DNA of 64,000 bases from Hofstenia miamia (taxonomy: Eukaryota; Xenacoelomorpha; Acoela). The notes under the pieces are model-generated. The model ran no database searches and was not told where the DNA came from. It saw nothing but the letters and a program-made list of their open reading frames with translations. The stretch covers positions 1,427,966 through 1,491,965 of the forward strand of contig SCFE01000092.1 of assembly GCA_004352715.1 (NCBI GenBank), written 5' to 3'. Of this stretch, positions 1-12,066 are shown piece after piece. How positions within the stretch are numbered: the first letter of the stretch is position 1; each line of letters begins with the position of its first letter. The position numbers were made by a program, and so were the translations under genes.

Positions 1-1739
1 ATTTATGCATAATGCAATTTCAATAACACCAATAATCATTTGATAGTTAAGTGAAACTCCATACTGGTAAGCTTTTGATAGTGCAAATTTTGGTCAGAAT
101 TTTATGGAGGTTGCAATAATATATTGAATTATCTCGTTTTTTAGAATTGATTCTGCTGGGATCAACTTCCTCACCAAATCAATGTTTGATTCACATGGTT
201 GCCAGCTGAAAGCGCATTATCAACAATAAATTGTTAAATTAGACTAGGAAACCAATAAATTCTAATTCAGCTGGTTGAAAATACAATGATAGTTCGGTGA
301 TCCTGTAAAACTGCAATAGAATGGCTCAGAATTTTGAAACGCTGCACACAGTAGAATGACTGATTCTAACAAAGATAAAGTAAACATATATGTATTATGT
401 ACTATTTGTAAATTTATCTAACTCAACACATTGTTGACATTAACCGTAGGAAAACTCAATCAACTGAATCTAAACTTATGAATGTATGAAAACTATATAT
501 TAAAGATTTTAGGGGAACAAAAAGCCAGTTTATATATTTTCAATGTAAAAGTTCCTATGCTAAGAATAATTTAAATCATTAATTCATTTTAAGGTGACTA
601 CTGGAATTGACGTCTGCTAAAAGTTCAATTTTTTCATTATTGTTGAATCAATGCTATTTGAGCCCGCAATTACACTGCCAACTTCGGCATTTCCTGATTG
701 GGATATCTCAGGTGTAAATTATGTCGAGTGAGCAAAAATTGAACGAAAACTTTCAAAACCTTCAAGCTATTGATAAAAATGAACTTTAAAATACACTTTG
801 CATCCATAGCTTTTAATATTTTTTTCATTTGTTGACAAAATATTTTTTGATTTACTTTACAAAATCAATATCGAAAACCAGATGATGATATTCCACAATG
901 TGTACGCTTGTGTTTCAACTGCATGCATATTTCATGAAGATAGAGTTTATTCATTTTTTCACGGACAGATTATAATAATTTATTATCGTTTCATATTAAT
1001 AAACTAGCCATAAACTGCATTTGTTTATAAGATTACAGTGGTTAATTTTAATATTACAAAGTAATATTCCAATAAGTGGAATTAGAAAATTAAGTGTGAT
1101 TTATGGGAGACCGGGATTGATTTAACCATGGATTTTGTTGGATCTATGGACTTTTAAATTAGCTTAGAAGTCCATGACAGGAACACTTTGTGTGCCAGAG
1201 TGATGTAAAAAATAGGCATTTGCTGTGTGTTGCCCTATTAGTCATACTGTGAGTGACGTACTATATTTAAAACTCAAGCATTTCAAACTATAACATGTAA
1301 AACTGTGTGTCATAATTAAATTATATTGCTGTTTTGGTATTTCCTAAAACAAAAATATTTTGCTTTAGTTCACATTATAATTATGTCACATATGGGTTAC
1401 CCACTATTTTCATTTTTACGGAAAGCCAAATTCCTATGATTCTACGAACATAGTTATTAAACTTTAATAGTTGAGATCAAAAATCTTTCAAGGTATTAGT
1501 TATTACGTCTCCTAGTTATATTAGATTGCATTTGCATTTCAGAAGAATTACTTACAGCAATTACTTCACCCATTTTTAATGAATTATTAATGAATTGCAT
1601 CAATTACTCTTAGATAGTTGATTTCATTTTCTTTCATTTATATCTACTTTGGAGTTGTCATTTAACTCAAATATCATTATTTCACTCCAAAATAATGCTA
1701 AATCAAGCATGCAGTAATCTATTTTCCACTCCTCGTTCA
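1..1739. other. AT-rich non-coding stretch, nothing recognised
   Basis: I see no open frame with coding character, no convincing splice-bounded exon and no clear repeat end here. Homopolymer-rich AT sequence dominates. Confidence 0.5.
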
Positions 1740-2821
1740 CAGTGGCGTCAAACCAGGGGCATAAGCCCCCCTCCCTATTTTTTTGAAAACTGAAATTTTT
1801 TATGTAAAATGTTATTAATTTCGTTGAAATTCTCTCATCATTTTAGTGCATTTTTAAACTATTACACAATTATTACAATAATCACTGTGCTTTTTAAAAA
1901 ATCGTCCAAATCAGATTTCATAGCAATAAGTTATTGGAATTTTGTATGTATCAATGGGTGCAGTAGATATGCATGCTTCAATTATTCTTTTTATGACCAA
2001 GTGAAAGCTTTTTAGCCACAAACTGAAATTTTTAATTCTTGCAGCAAAAATAGAATAGGCCAATGAATGTTGGAATTTGTTCCCAAATTTTATGTGTTAA
2101 ATATTATCACATCAAGAAATGTACTACATTCTCTCAGTTTTGAAGTAGGTGAAAAAAAGACTGCATATAAAGAGGAGAAGTAACTAAAAAACTGAAGCTT
2201 TCAAGCTTTACTAAAAATGGAAATCAAACCAAAAATATTTTAACAGTACTGAATTTTTCGTTTTTTTGAAATGACTACTGTTGAAGGATTTCATAATTTG
2301 AAATTGAAAACATTACTTATTATGTTTATTGAAATTAGCACTCACAAAAATTCCCTTCAATATTTCTTGCCTTTTACTTTACTATTTTGCAAAATACCAA
2401 TTCAGTTATTTGATTTGTTAAAGTAATTGGAGTCATAAATTTGCTAATGTGTTTGTTAAATTGGATTCCATTGTAGTGAAAAGCGTCCTCAACACATTTT
2501 AATAATTTAATAAAATGTATGTTATGCTATTTAGACTTAGAACTCCTACTATCGAATCCAATATACAATGGACCCCTCTCCCTCCGAAAATTTTATAATT
2601 TAAACAGTACATTTTTTTAATTAGTAAATATGCTATGGGAATAATGCATATTGTTAGATTTTGTTTGCTTTCTTCCTAAATGAAAGTATTTTTAAAATTA
2701 TAGTTTCAATTGCATGCAAATTATAATGTCTGAAAAAGGCGGGAACTGAATATCACATAAACTTTTTAAATTTTATATAAAAGTAACTTGCACCTTAGCC
2801 AAAATTCGTCCACCGCCACTG
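1740..2821. repeat. Putative non-autonomous DNA transposon with CAGTGGCG ends
   Basis: The left edge reads CAGTGGCGTCAAACC followed by a G-run/C-run pair (gggg...cccccc). The right edge ends CCACCGCCACTG, so both ends read CAGTGGCG inward. Such heads with G/C runs are common on degenerate DNA transposons. No transposase frame is visible inside and I find no target-site duplication, so the two ends may belong to different insertions. The 68-codon frame at 1809-2015 lies in this repeat and is not treated as a gene. Confidence 0.4.
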
Positions 2822-3213
2822 CTAATTTATGATTTTATTTTTATTGAATGTGGCTGAATGTTGCGATTGCAGAATTGCTATCATTATTCATGATGGGGTG
2901 TTAAACAAAACGTTCGTACCAATGTTATCAAGTAATATGGTAACAGTTGTTTAAATAGCAATTGTCTTTTCCTGCACATGTGCATACATCTTAGAATATT
3001 TGAATTACCACTGGATTTAAATGGTCAGAGCAGAATTTGAAATTTTTGAAAGCCACAATAAAAAAATTGAATATATTCCGTATCTGCTATAAAAAATTTG
3101 ATCAGTATATTTAATTTAAACAGATTGACTTAACCGATGCAGCATTTAATAAGCACTATAATTTAATAAGAAAATAATTTTCAAGTTTGCATATCAATTC
3201 TAAGCAGCACATA
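2822..3213. other. Non-coding, nothing recognised
   Basis: AT-rich sequence without a supportable feature. Confidence 0.45.
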
Positions 3214-3221
3214 TTGTAAAA

Positions 3222-3519
3222 CAGAGGTTTGCAACATTATTTGTTCGAGGACTACCTGAAAAATATTTAGGACGTGAAGATACAGATTGGCACCTATGTT
3301 GTTGCTCACTCACTAAACAACACAATGTCGCCATATATACAACCAAACAAAACTGCTTTTAATTTAAAATAGAAATACGACTCATCTTTAATTAGGTTCA
3401 TTGGTATTACTTCTGAAAAAAAGAAATTGTCAAAAGTCATTTTTAAACATTAACAAGGGCCACCAGAAATGCTTTGCGGCGGGATTATTCTCTATGAGGC
3501 AGCAAGTTGCGTTACTCAA
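3222..3519. mobile_element. hAT-type miniature element (MITE)
   Basis: It begins CAGAGGTTTGCAAC and its right end read inward is TTGAGTAACGCAACTTGC, sharing GAG and GCAAC at matching positions. It is flanked by TTGTAAAA (3214-3221) and ATGTAAAA (3520-3527), a 7/8 match to the 8-bp target duplication expected for hAT elements. At 298 bp with no frame it is non-autonomous. Confidence 0.5.
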
Positions 3520-3769
3520 ATGTAAAATCATAGTCGAAAGCATTTCAAAAATATTGACATAACTTCAAACGTCCAAATTCAAATTATTTAGGAAGCTTGA
3601 AGCAGATTTTATAGAAAGTGATTCGAAATGTATAGTCTACTAAGTATTCTCTAGGAATATGGTTGCATTACTTTCTATGCTAAATAATACATTTATATCG
3701 TTTATAAAGTTACTTATTATAACCTAGAATTAAATATAATTAGAATATTATAATATAGTATACTATATA

Positions 3770-4880
3770 CAGTAGGCGACATATTATAATAACCATCTTA
3801 GTTTTTCACGCATTTTCATATCCTTTAATATCTCCTTTTATCTTTGTACAAAATCTGCAATATTTTCGCAATAAAAATGAATCTTGGCTTTGATGTTTAA
3901 AATAAAAATTAACACACACCGGGGCTATTATTTCATAAATATTAAAAAATAAGCCTGATGATGAAAATTTGAATAATTCATATAATTTTCAAACTATTTA
4001 ATAATTCCCATTTTGCTATAAATAAAAACTGTTTTGTGAAATTTAGGCAAGACTATATTTTCGACTTTTCAATAAAAAACGATGGAGTTAAACATGCATG
4101 AAAATTTTATAGTCGCCTTAATACGATGTGTGACAACCTTTTGCTTCAATGACCTTCTGGAGTCTCGTGAAGTTCTTTGTTGCGAAACCATGCACGAATA
4201 ATGCTAGAGATGAGTTGGTTATTTGTGGTGTCGCTCTGTTGGCTGATTCTCTCTTTCAACATGCCCCCAATGTTTTCTATTGGGTTTAAATCAGGTGAAT
4301 TTCCTGGCCAAGGAAGGACATTCACCTGATTGAACTCAAGGAATTTCGACACGATCTTCACTTTGTGACATGGAGCTGCGTCATGCATGAATGTCCAGTC
4401 TGCCGTCGAGTTGAACCATTCTCGAAGCCGTGGTATCATTTTGGTATACATAACCTCAAGATATTGGTTTTTCTCCATCATCCCTTCGACTACATGGAGA
4501 CGTCCATGACCTTTGGAACTTACCATACCCCAGATCATGACTTTGATTGGGTATTTAACAGTTTCATGAACAGGTGCCCGACTGCCTGGTACCTGGCAGA
4601 CAGGTCTTCAGGTAGTTGTCTGACACTCAAAGTGACTTTCATTACTAAAGCACACTGCCCTCCAAAACTCTACTGGACGATTTGCATATTCTCGAGCAAT
4701 CTGTAGACGCTTTGTCTTCATTGCTGTGTTCGGTTTGGTTTTCTTTTCTTCCAACACGGGATGGTGCAGTGGTTCCTATGTCAAGTCGTTTTTTGACACT
4801 CAAAATACTGGCAGATTGGCCATTGCACAATTCAAAATTATTTTAAAAGTAAGGTGGTTATAATAATATGTCGCCTAATG
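3770..4880 (-). mobile_element. Tc1-type DNA transposon with both terminal inverted repeats
   Basis: The left end reads CAGTAGGCGACATATTATAA and the right end read inward is CATTAGGCGACATATTATTA. The match continues about 30 bp into the element. TA dinucleotides at 3768-3769 and 4881-4882 fit the TA target duplication of Tc1/mariner. The element is about 1.1 kb, shorter than a complete Tc1 (about 1.6 kb), because the N-terminal DNA-binding part of the transposase is missing. Confidence 0.85.
4146..4830 (-). pseudogene. Tc1 (DD34E) transposase, truncated and frameshifted
   Basis: The transposase would cut and paste the surrounding element through an RNase-H-fold DDE core. Read on the minus strand, 4830-4560 gives the start of the core (REYANRPVEFWRAV, then FSNESHF). 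The in-frame stretch 4538-4146 (130 codons) carries the VMIWG strand, HDAAPCH with the second catalytic Asp, and NSPDLNPIEN with the catalytic Glu. Asp and Glu have 34 residues between them, the classical Tc1 spacing. The first catalytic Asp, normally in FSDES, reads Asn (codon AAT), so the core would be inactive. The paired helix-turn-helix domain is absent, and stops or frameshifts separate the 5' part from the long frame. Confidence 0.85.
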
Positions 4881-4882
4881 TA

Positions 4883-6883
4883 ACCTAGAAGTATCTTAGT
4901 GCTGTTAGGCTCTACGTCTAGGATGTATCTTAAACTCTTTGGATGATTTAAACGTGCATTGCCTAGTGGAAAGACAATTTTGAACAGAAACACAACCTGT
5001 GTTTTCTTTGACACAATTGAGTAATTGCCTTCAACATGCTTCAAAACTCTGAAGATGTTGTTGAAGCTAACATCATGCCAATTGAATATTTCCACAGACC
5101 CTTGAATGTAAATCTTGATTTAAATATGCGAATTTTTAAATGATTCTAATGATTTTTAGTGCACGAATTAATATTTAGACAAACAACATTTCACTTTTCG
5201 TTTATCATTTTCTTATTTTTTTGTTTAAAATTATTAAAGAACGAAAGACAAGGTAAATTAATATTCAGCTTTGAGAAATAATATTTTCTTCTCTAGTCAC
5301 CTTGAGCAGGTATTTTCTCACTAAAAGAGTGGACTATCAAAGTCGATGGCTAATTGCTGCTTTGCTTTTTCAATTATATAATGTAAGTGAAACATTTTTT
5401 AATAAAAATATATAAATAATGTTTTTTTTAGATAACCTTATACCTATTGAGGTTCGGAACCATTTATTAATCATGTTTGATGAGGCAAAACAAATAATAT
5501 ATTTCGTCTGGAAGAAATCATGACCAATGTGCCAGAAAAGAACCATCAAATATTTTCTAATATTACAATATAGAAATTAATAGAGAATGCCCTTCATATT
5601 TTAATATTAAGGTAAACAATTATCTAAGAATTATCTTGAACATCAATTTTGTGAAAAATAGGAAACGTGGATTTTTATTATCAGCTAAATTAAGGCCAAG
5701 AAGACCTCATCCTTAATATAATAAGTTGCTCTGATCAATCAAAACAAAAAATTAGTGATTTTTAGCATTGCCATTCCTATTGAAGCTTTTTGACATTTTG
5801 AAATTTGAAACAATATCCACTCAAATTAAAGGAGACCCTGCATAGTAATCAATAGTATTTCGACAATTTATAATCAAACGCTTGAAGTATGCTAAAATAA
5901 ACAGCACTTCTGAAAATTGAAAGAAGTTTGTAGAATATATTATACTTCTTTTATAATAAATCGTCAGCCTTTGATCCTAGGCTAAGCAAAATGTGTCCAA
6001 TTCGAAATTATAATATTTTTTACTTCCATTTTAAATGGTTTCTGCAATCACATTTTTATAAATTTTAAGCAAACTAGTACTGCAGAATACTTCAGAAATA
6101 TATGTTTAAATTTTGAAGGAAAATCAGAAAACCATGATAGATTGGCCCCACTGAAATAATTTCTTAGAGCATTTAAATCAATACCTAAGGAAGGCAAAAT
6201 TACTCATGGCTTTCTTACAAAATCAAAATCGCTGTATTGAAAAAAATGGAGAATAACATTAGATTTGATAATATATTTTATCTATCATTTCGCATTTTAT
6301 GCCGATTATTGTAAAGGTTTGCTTTACTTTGTAGATAATAATATCATAACTGAGTACCTATCGTAACAAGTACATTTCAGAAATAGTTTAAAAATTTAGA
6401 AAGGGTTTTTTGTTTTATGAGACTATAGTTGACTTCAAGGGTAATTTATGAAACCAAATAACAAAGGATAAAGCAAGAAATAGCTGAAGAAGTAGGTTCG
6501 TAATGTAAAACCATCAAAATTTCTATTCATTTATGGAATGCAGAAAAAGTTTGAATAGCTCTTCAGGAGTTAGTAAAGATGATAAATCCATTTCCGTTTC
6601 ATTGATTAAAAACAATTTAGTAATTTTTATAGATGACAAAGCAATTTCTAAGAAAACAATGAAATCCTTTTTTACTTTATTTCTATTTTGAATAGTGAAT
6701 CAGTATACAAGCATAATGCCAAAATATTTGAGGATCTTTTAAAAATTTTTGAAAAAAATTAAGTTGACGTTATTATATTTTGCTATTTATAATTGTTCGG
6801 ATGTATTTTACCAAAAAAATATTGAAAAATTATTAACAATATAAATATTTAAATATTTGGTTTTACAAAAATATTATATAAAT
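4883..6883. other. Long AT-rich stretch, nothing recognised
   Basis: No supportable coding frame, repeat end or RNA gene. The sequence is poor in G and C and full of A/T runs, with no paired exon signals that I trust. Confidence 0.45.
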
Positions 6884-7024
6884 ATGTTGTTCACCAATCA
6901 AATATCGTCTGCAATGATTTTGGAAGAGGTTATGTGCAAAATAACAGACAAACTTTGCGATTCAAACATACCAAGCTCAATGAAAAGTAGTGAAATAAAA
7001 TCCCAATTCGAAGCTTATTTAAGT
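6884..7024 (+). CDS. Candidate orphan first exon, unknown protein
   Basis: An ATG-initiated open stretch of exactly 47 codons ends at AGT followed by a GTAAGC donor. The predicted peptide includes ILEEVMCKITDKLCDSN and SSEIKSQFEAYLS, with a more protein-like composition than the surrounding AT-rich frames. No partner exon is found and I do not recognise the sequence. It may be a chance open frame. Confidence 0.2.
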
Positions 7025-8051
7025 GTAAGCGCTGCAAGCAATTTTATTTTGAAGCAATCACTACAATAATTATTTTTAAATTTTTTATTATTGCAAATCA
7101 TTAGTAAGCCTGGCCTAGATAATCGAGACAGAACAAATCATTAGTATTTAAAACTAAAATCCTGGATATATTAACTTTCTAGTACTGTACTATTGTGGTA
7201 AGGCATTAAACTGAGTGATGCCTGGGATAGCATTGAGTCCGTTAGACAACGACATTGTCGACAAAGAACTATTTCACAAGCTTTGATTGTGATGCGATTG
7301 ACTTATTTACAAGTAATCCATTCTACCTCAGCTTGCTTTTGACGACCTCGCCACTCTTGCAACAAGTGTCTGTAGTGTAAATATTTTTTGTAATCCATTT
7401 TTATCACCAATAAATTTAGATTTTGTTAAAGTAATGGAAACGTAAATATATTGTGTTGTCTCAGAGATTGAAAAATTGAAAAAAATTTTGAAGTGCATTT
7501 TCTCTTTTAACTAATTTTTTAGTATACTTTGAGTAATAATTTGATATTATTAATAAAACCGCAGTTATTGGTAGGCACCACCGTCTAAGATTTTTACGGG
7601 TAAACATTGCTTAGGGTAATATTTGTGTACAACATATTTATTTAGCGTAATGACATTGCACTACATTCTATTATTAAATTACTTCTGTTGATAAGCTAGT
7701 TAATGAGGGTTCCTGTCAATTACTGTTTTCCCGGTTGACTGCCATCATTGACAGATGCCTGCAAGTGTTATTTTCAATTAAAAACAGGATAGTTAATCCG
7801 GATAAATCCTGTCAGAGCTATTGCAAATATATATATTTTGAGATTAATATTATTTGCAAAACAAATTTGAACCATGGATTTCTATATAGCCCTAACAAGA
7901 TATGAACTACAATTTGTTAATTGACTAATGCAGACTGAGTGTGAGTGAGAAAGTGAAGAAAACATGCTTACTCCTTGATTTAATTACAAAAAGTGCAGTT
8001 CACATCCTGTTAGTGTTATAGAAATCCATGGTTCAACAACAATGTGAAACT
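7025..8051. other. Non-coding, nothing recognised
   Basis: If the NIT guanylate cyclase on the minus strand continues past 8403, its downstream introns and exons would lie here, but I could not find the next catalytic exon (the one with the ETIGDAY-type motif). Confidence 0.4.
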
Positions 8052-8286
8052 AATATATATATATATATATATATANNNNNNNNNNNNNNNNNNNNNNNNN
8101 NNNNNNNNNNNNNNNNNNNNNNNNNNNNNNNNNNNNNNNNNNNNNNNNNNNNNNNNNNNNNNNNNNNNNNNNNNNNNNNNNNNNNNNNNNNNNNNNNNNN
8201 NNNNNNNNNNNNNNNNNNNNNNNNNNNNNNNNNNNNNNNNNNNNNNNNNNNNNNNNNNNNNNNNNNNNNNNNNTATATATATATAG
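8052..8286. repeat. (TA)n microsatellite with assembly gap
   Basis: TA dinucleotide arrays flank a run of N (8076-8273). Tyr-Ile frames across it are artefacts of the TA repeat. Confidence 0.9.
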
Positions 8287-8402
8287 GTACCTACATTTGG
8301 GTAACTTAGCAAACATGCTAGGAAAATAACTGGATTTACATCTTTTTCAGAAGAAAAATATTAATAAGTTTTATAACTCTGAATAAATAAAGAAATGATC
8401 AC

Positions 8403-8520
8403 CTTGTAGGCATCGTACAACTCAATTATGCTATCAAATAAACCATACAGATCATTCAGAAGGGCGACTATTTGCATTGGTGTGCTTACTGAAGAAATCA
8501 CAGTAAATCCAACAATGTCA
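8403..8520 (-). CDS. NIT guanylate cyclase exon: start of catalytic domain
   Basis: A 118-nt exon follows a 39-nt intron. It encodes (S)[16 protein letters not shown], then [20 protein letters not shown] and YK. The first half matches the opening beta-strand and metal-binding Asp of class III nucleotidyl cyclases. It ends at AAG before GTGATC. The second catalytic Asp lies in a later exon not found here. Confidence 0.8.
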
Positions 8521-11500
8521 CTAAATGATGTGGATTAAATATAATTAAGCAATTCATACCTGAAGTATATGGTAGCTGCATCATAAGACTCAGGAGAAAC
8601 CATCTTTCCTGTCTGTAGTTGTGTTGCAACAGTTCGAGGAAGAATTTGGTAAAGAAGTGACTCTGTTTTTAATTTCTCTTTGTTGAGTTGCTTGGTTTTG
8701 TTACGCAAGGAATCAGCATATGTACTTATGTTTTCAGTTATTTTATAGAAAAAGAAGATTGTAAAAGGCGTACATGCACATACCATTACACATGTAACTA
8801 CCAAATTCAGAAGCAAAACGTTACTCTCATAAATCCGGTCATCAACAGTATTTTTAATCAGTTCAATTAGATAGTGCTTAGTTTTGATGTCAACACTCAT
8901 GAGCAAACTGCAAAGTAGGAAGAAGTTCTTGCTCAAATCGAACGAATCGTTCATTATCGTGTTGTTATTCTTGGCTAAAATTAAATCTGTATATTTATAG
9001 AACTCCTCTAAGTGTTCTAATTTGTCATCTTCCGATTTCCATTGCTTTCTGTTAAAAGCTTCGACATTTGGATAGTATGATACCGCAAGAATCCAATTAT
9101 CTTCAAACTGCTTAAGAAAGCCCGAATAGTATATGATGTCTTCATAGGAAATGATTTTCAATACAAATATATAATAGCCCATTTCTCTGAGCACACTTAA
9201 AGCCTCATCTCGTTTTATTAAGGAAACTAATGACACTAACTCATTCCAAATGTGTTTTCCTGTGTTTTCGTCAGAAGCTTTTAGCACAATGTTGGTCACG
9301 AGAACAGATGTCACTTGACTTTCATAAGTTTTTATAGAATCTAAGGCGGAAATTTCTTTTCTTGCAACTGATTGACGAAGGGTTGCTACGGATGCAATAA
9401 ATTCTTCTTTATTGAATATGGCGTTGGTAGTCCATTGTGTGAATGCACTGATCTTTATATCTGATTTTGAATATATTGGATGTAGATCATGAATAACAGA
9501 CATGGAACTGTTAATAAGAAACTGAGTACTATGTAATCTCTCTTCCTAAATACAAACAATTACATTCATCCAAACCATAAGTATATCAGTGGAGAAAAAT
9601 TATATAAAGATAACATCTTATCACGCATGCTGTTTGGGAATATATATATATACAAAAATTGTAAAATAATTATCCTGGTGTATGTGTAGGCCTACTAATA
9701 GAAACATTTTGTGAAGCATCACAAGCAGTCTTACTTAATATTTTTGTGTTCGTAGTCGTGAACAAAGCTCGGATAATTTCTAAACGCAAGGTACGCGAAC
9801 TAAATTGAAAAAATTGCAGCGTGAAGTAAATCAGTTGCTTAAAATGAATTCAGTGATTACCATCACACATTGGCCTAATGTCTAAATTCCCTTTCCTTTG
9901 ACAGTTTATCAAGTTTTTTATAGTCTTATGTTTTATAGAAGTCCGTGTGGATAACTTAAGGCTAAAATTTTGCCCTTTTAGCAAATTTCAATGCTCAGCG
10001 CAACTGATGCAATTCTATGTATATACACACACACACACACATGTTTTAGAATGTGTAAACTATTTGCAATCTAAGAGTGCAAGTGGTTAGCAAAAACTTT
10101 TGGTTATTATACAAAAACTTTTGCCTAATCTAGAAGAATTATGATGCCAACTTGGCATTGAATGTCTGCTTACGCTCCATTAGCGTAATACTCTAAGCAT
10201 ATCAAGTTTCCTTATAATACTTAACCAAGTACAAATTCAAAAATTAGATAGTACAGATTTCGTCAAGAATGAGTGCGACCTAAATTTTCAACATTTAGAA
10301 AATAGTCAAATTTGCTAAATTTGGAAAATAATCAAATAGATAAACAATCAACCAAGTTTATTCTTTCTGCACACAACCTTTTTTCAATAATGTCTTTGCT
10401 GTACAATAAAAATGTGTTGTCTTTTATTAAAGTTGAGAAGAAGTAATTGTGTTACAAATTGAACATTTATAGACATAGGGTAAAAAAGTCACTCAAAAAA
10501 TAACAAGCTTTTAAAAAGTTTTGACGACTAATATCAAATACAAATTCTAGCAAATTACATAAGTATCGCATTAATGTCATTAAATTTCAAAAAGAAAAGA
10601 TATTGGTGAAATCAAAAATTATAAACATTGTCAATGGAGCTTAATTATCTACATAATGGTACAATTAGCTTGTGCATGACATTAAAATTGACTTACATAA
10701 TATTAAAGTCGTTTTAAGTGTAGACGAGGTCAATGAACAATAGTGAAATTCAAAGGAAACTTTAAACGCTTCTTAAGACAGAGGAAATAGGGTAAGTATA
10801 GGCCTTCTTAGTTTTTTCAGGCAATTCAAATTGGCGTACAGCAGGAGGCCATATATATGAAATTGGAGGAAATCTTATCAAACCTCAATTTAAAATAAAG
10901 AGAAATGTTACGCCATGAATTGGAGTTTTTATCAAAAACATTATTGCCCTAAAAACGTTCTATATTAATGAAATCCTAAAATTGACAATATGGTTATCGT
11001 AGAGCTATGTAAACTGTGTTGAATGATAAAATAGAAACTCATGGAGCAATAAATCTCCAAATCCACTGTGTGATATATATTAACTAAAAGAAGCCTAATA
11101 ATAACTGCGATGAATGTCATCATAAGTTTAATAATCGAAATCAAAAGAAAATTTTCTGAGCTCCTCGTGCTTTTTGGGTTCAGTTTTAGAATGGTAATTT
11201 TTTTGACTGAATTTAGTTTCGGGCCCACAGTAAATAGCCTTGAAAAAAATCAACAGAATTCATTACGTTAAGAAAAATTACCTGAAATGCATTGTATAAG
11301 TTTATTGATTCAACAATATCAGTGGATAAACTTTTTAGTGAATTAGTTGCTTCTTGATCATAATATACTTCGACAATACTAAATAGATCCATCACAAATG
11401 TACAGATTAAATGTGACTTACGTCCTAACGAAGAATATACTAAGTAAAGTAACAGGGAGCAATATCAGCATTATCAATTTAAACTGATGGAGTTTCTTCA

Positions 11501-11556
11501 GACTTCCGACAAACTGAATCTCGATATCTGTCGCTAAATTCTCATGTATAAAATCT
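8403..11556 (-). CDS. NIT-domain receptor guanylate cyclase, partial gene (four exons)
   Basis: A membrane guanylate cyclase makes cGMP from GTP. This subclass carries a nitrate/nitrite-sensing (NIT) domain between two membrane segments, and animal members have been tied to nitric-oxide/cGMP signalling. Exons in transcript order are 11556-11422, 11378-11282, 9545-8560 and 8520-8403, separated by introns of 43, 1736 and 39 nt. Phases agree at all three junctions. In order the product has a first membrane helix, an all-helical NIT region, a second membrane helix ([19 protein letters not shown]), the cyclase-linker helix with [14 protein letters not shown], and the start of the class III cyclase domain (SDIVGFT, whose Asp binds metal). 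The exon with the start codon and the exons for the rest of the catalytic domain are not found. Family assignment is firm; the ligand is unknown. Confidence 0.85.
8560..9545 (-). CDS. NIT guanylate cyclase main exon: NIT domain, second membrane helix, linker
   Basis: This 986-nt exon opens after GTATTTAG with [14 protein letters not shown] and encodes 328 residues. The first ~240 form the extracellular helical NIT region. A strongly hydrophobic helix follows at about residues 243-266 of the exon. The last ~60 residues form the basic coiled linker ([19 protein letters not shown]) and the conserved [14 protein letters not shown] motif that precedes cyclase domains. It ends ATIYF plus AG, completing Ser with the next exon. 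An internal Met at 9503 would give a 322-codon frame, but the coding frame clearly starts upstream of it and runs through it. Confidence 0.85.
10021..10041. repeat. Short (CA)n microsatellite in NIT cyclase intron
   Basis: Alternating AC run after ATATAC, within the 1.7-kb intron. The rest of that intron (9546-11281) holds no recognised feature. Confidence 0.7.
11282..11378 (-). CDS. NIT guanylate cyclase exon: N-terminal helix of the NIT domain
   Basis: A 97-nt exon between TTTAG and a GTAATT donor completes a Thr codon split with the previous exon, then encodes 32 residues ([14 protein letters not shown]...LYNAFQ), amphipathic and helical in character. It joins in phase 0 to the exon at 9545. 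Confidence 0.65.
11422..11556 (-). CDS. NIT guanylate cyclase exon: cytoplasmic lead and first membrane helix
   Basis: The exon follows a T-rich AG acceptor and ends GGAC before a consensus GTAAGT donor. It encodes an acidic/polar lead ([15 protein letters not shown]), a basic patch (SLKKLHQFK) and the hydrophobic run [16 protein letters not shown], ending VRT. A basic cytoplasmic flank before a helix fits the first transmembrane segment of NIT cyclases. Entry phase leaves one base from an upstream exon that I could not identify. Confidence 0.7.
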
Positions 11557-12066
11557 CTAATTTAATTATTTAAATTGACATTTTAATTTATATGCATTTC
11601 TACAATGTTCACACATAAACATTCATGTGCGATTGATTGTTTGGAAAAGCATTCATAATTGAGAGAAATCGACATAATGTTTGAAAATTTGTTTAGAGTT
11701 TTAAGAAATTATACTAATACAAAAATTGACATTTTCCTGTTAAGAAATTGTAATTAACTTGAGAACTTTTATATTTTCGCAAACTTTTTGCTGCTTAGGC
11801 AAATTCGTCCTAAATGTTTTCATAAATAAACTACATTAACAGTAAGTCATGACAATAAATCACCAATCATAAAATTTTTTATGTCTATTCTAGCACCTTT
11901 CCATTTACTTCGTTAAGTAATCTAAAATAATAAAAACTAATTTTTTGAACGACATTTAAAGTTAGTTGATGTTCAACATGTATACATAAATTAGAAAACT
12001 TCAATAATATATCATACATATACAAATGTAGGAATGCAAAAAAAAACTTAACCAATGTACAAAAAA
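11557..12066. other. Non-coding upstream flank of the NIT cyclase exons
   Basis: Presumably intron of the NIT cyclase, because its initiating exon is still missing. No exon is recognised here. Confidence 0.4.

Noticed and set aside
2563-2822. A second short transposon starting at the CCCCTCTCCCTCCG patch near 2573
   Set aside because: No matching opposite end or target duplication; left as part of the 1740-2821 repeat.
4365-4706. 113-codon plus-strand frame
   Set aside because: Antisense shadow of the Tc1 transposase.
8016-8316. Tyr-Ile repeat frames across TA arrays and N runs (also at 19166, 23071, 32010, 39421, 42511)
   Set aside because: They are translations of (TA)n and gap characters, not proteins.
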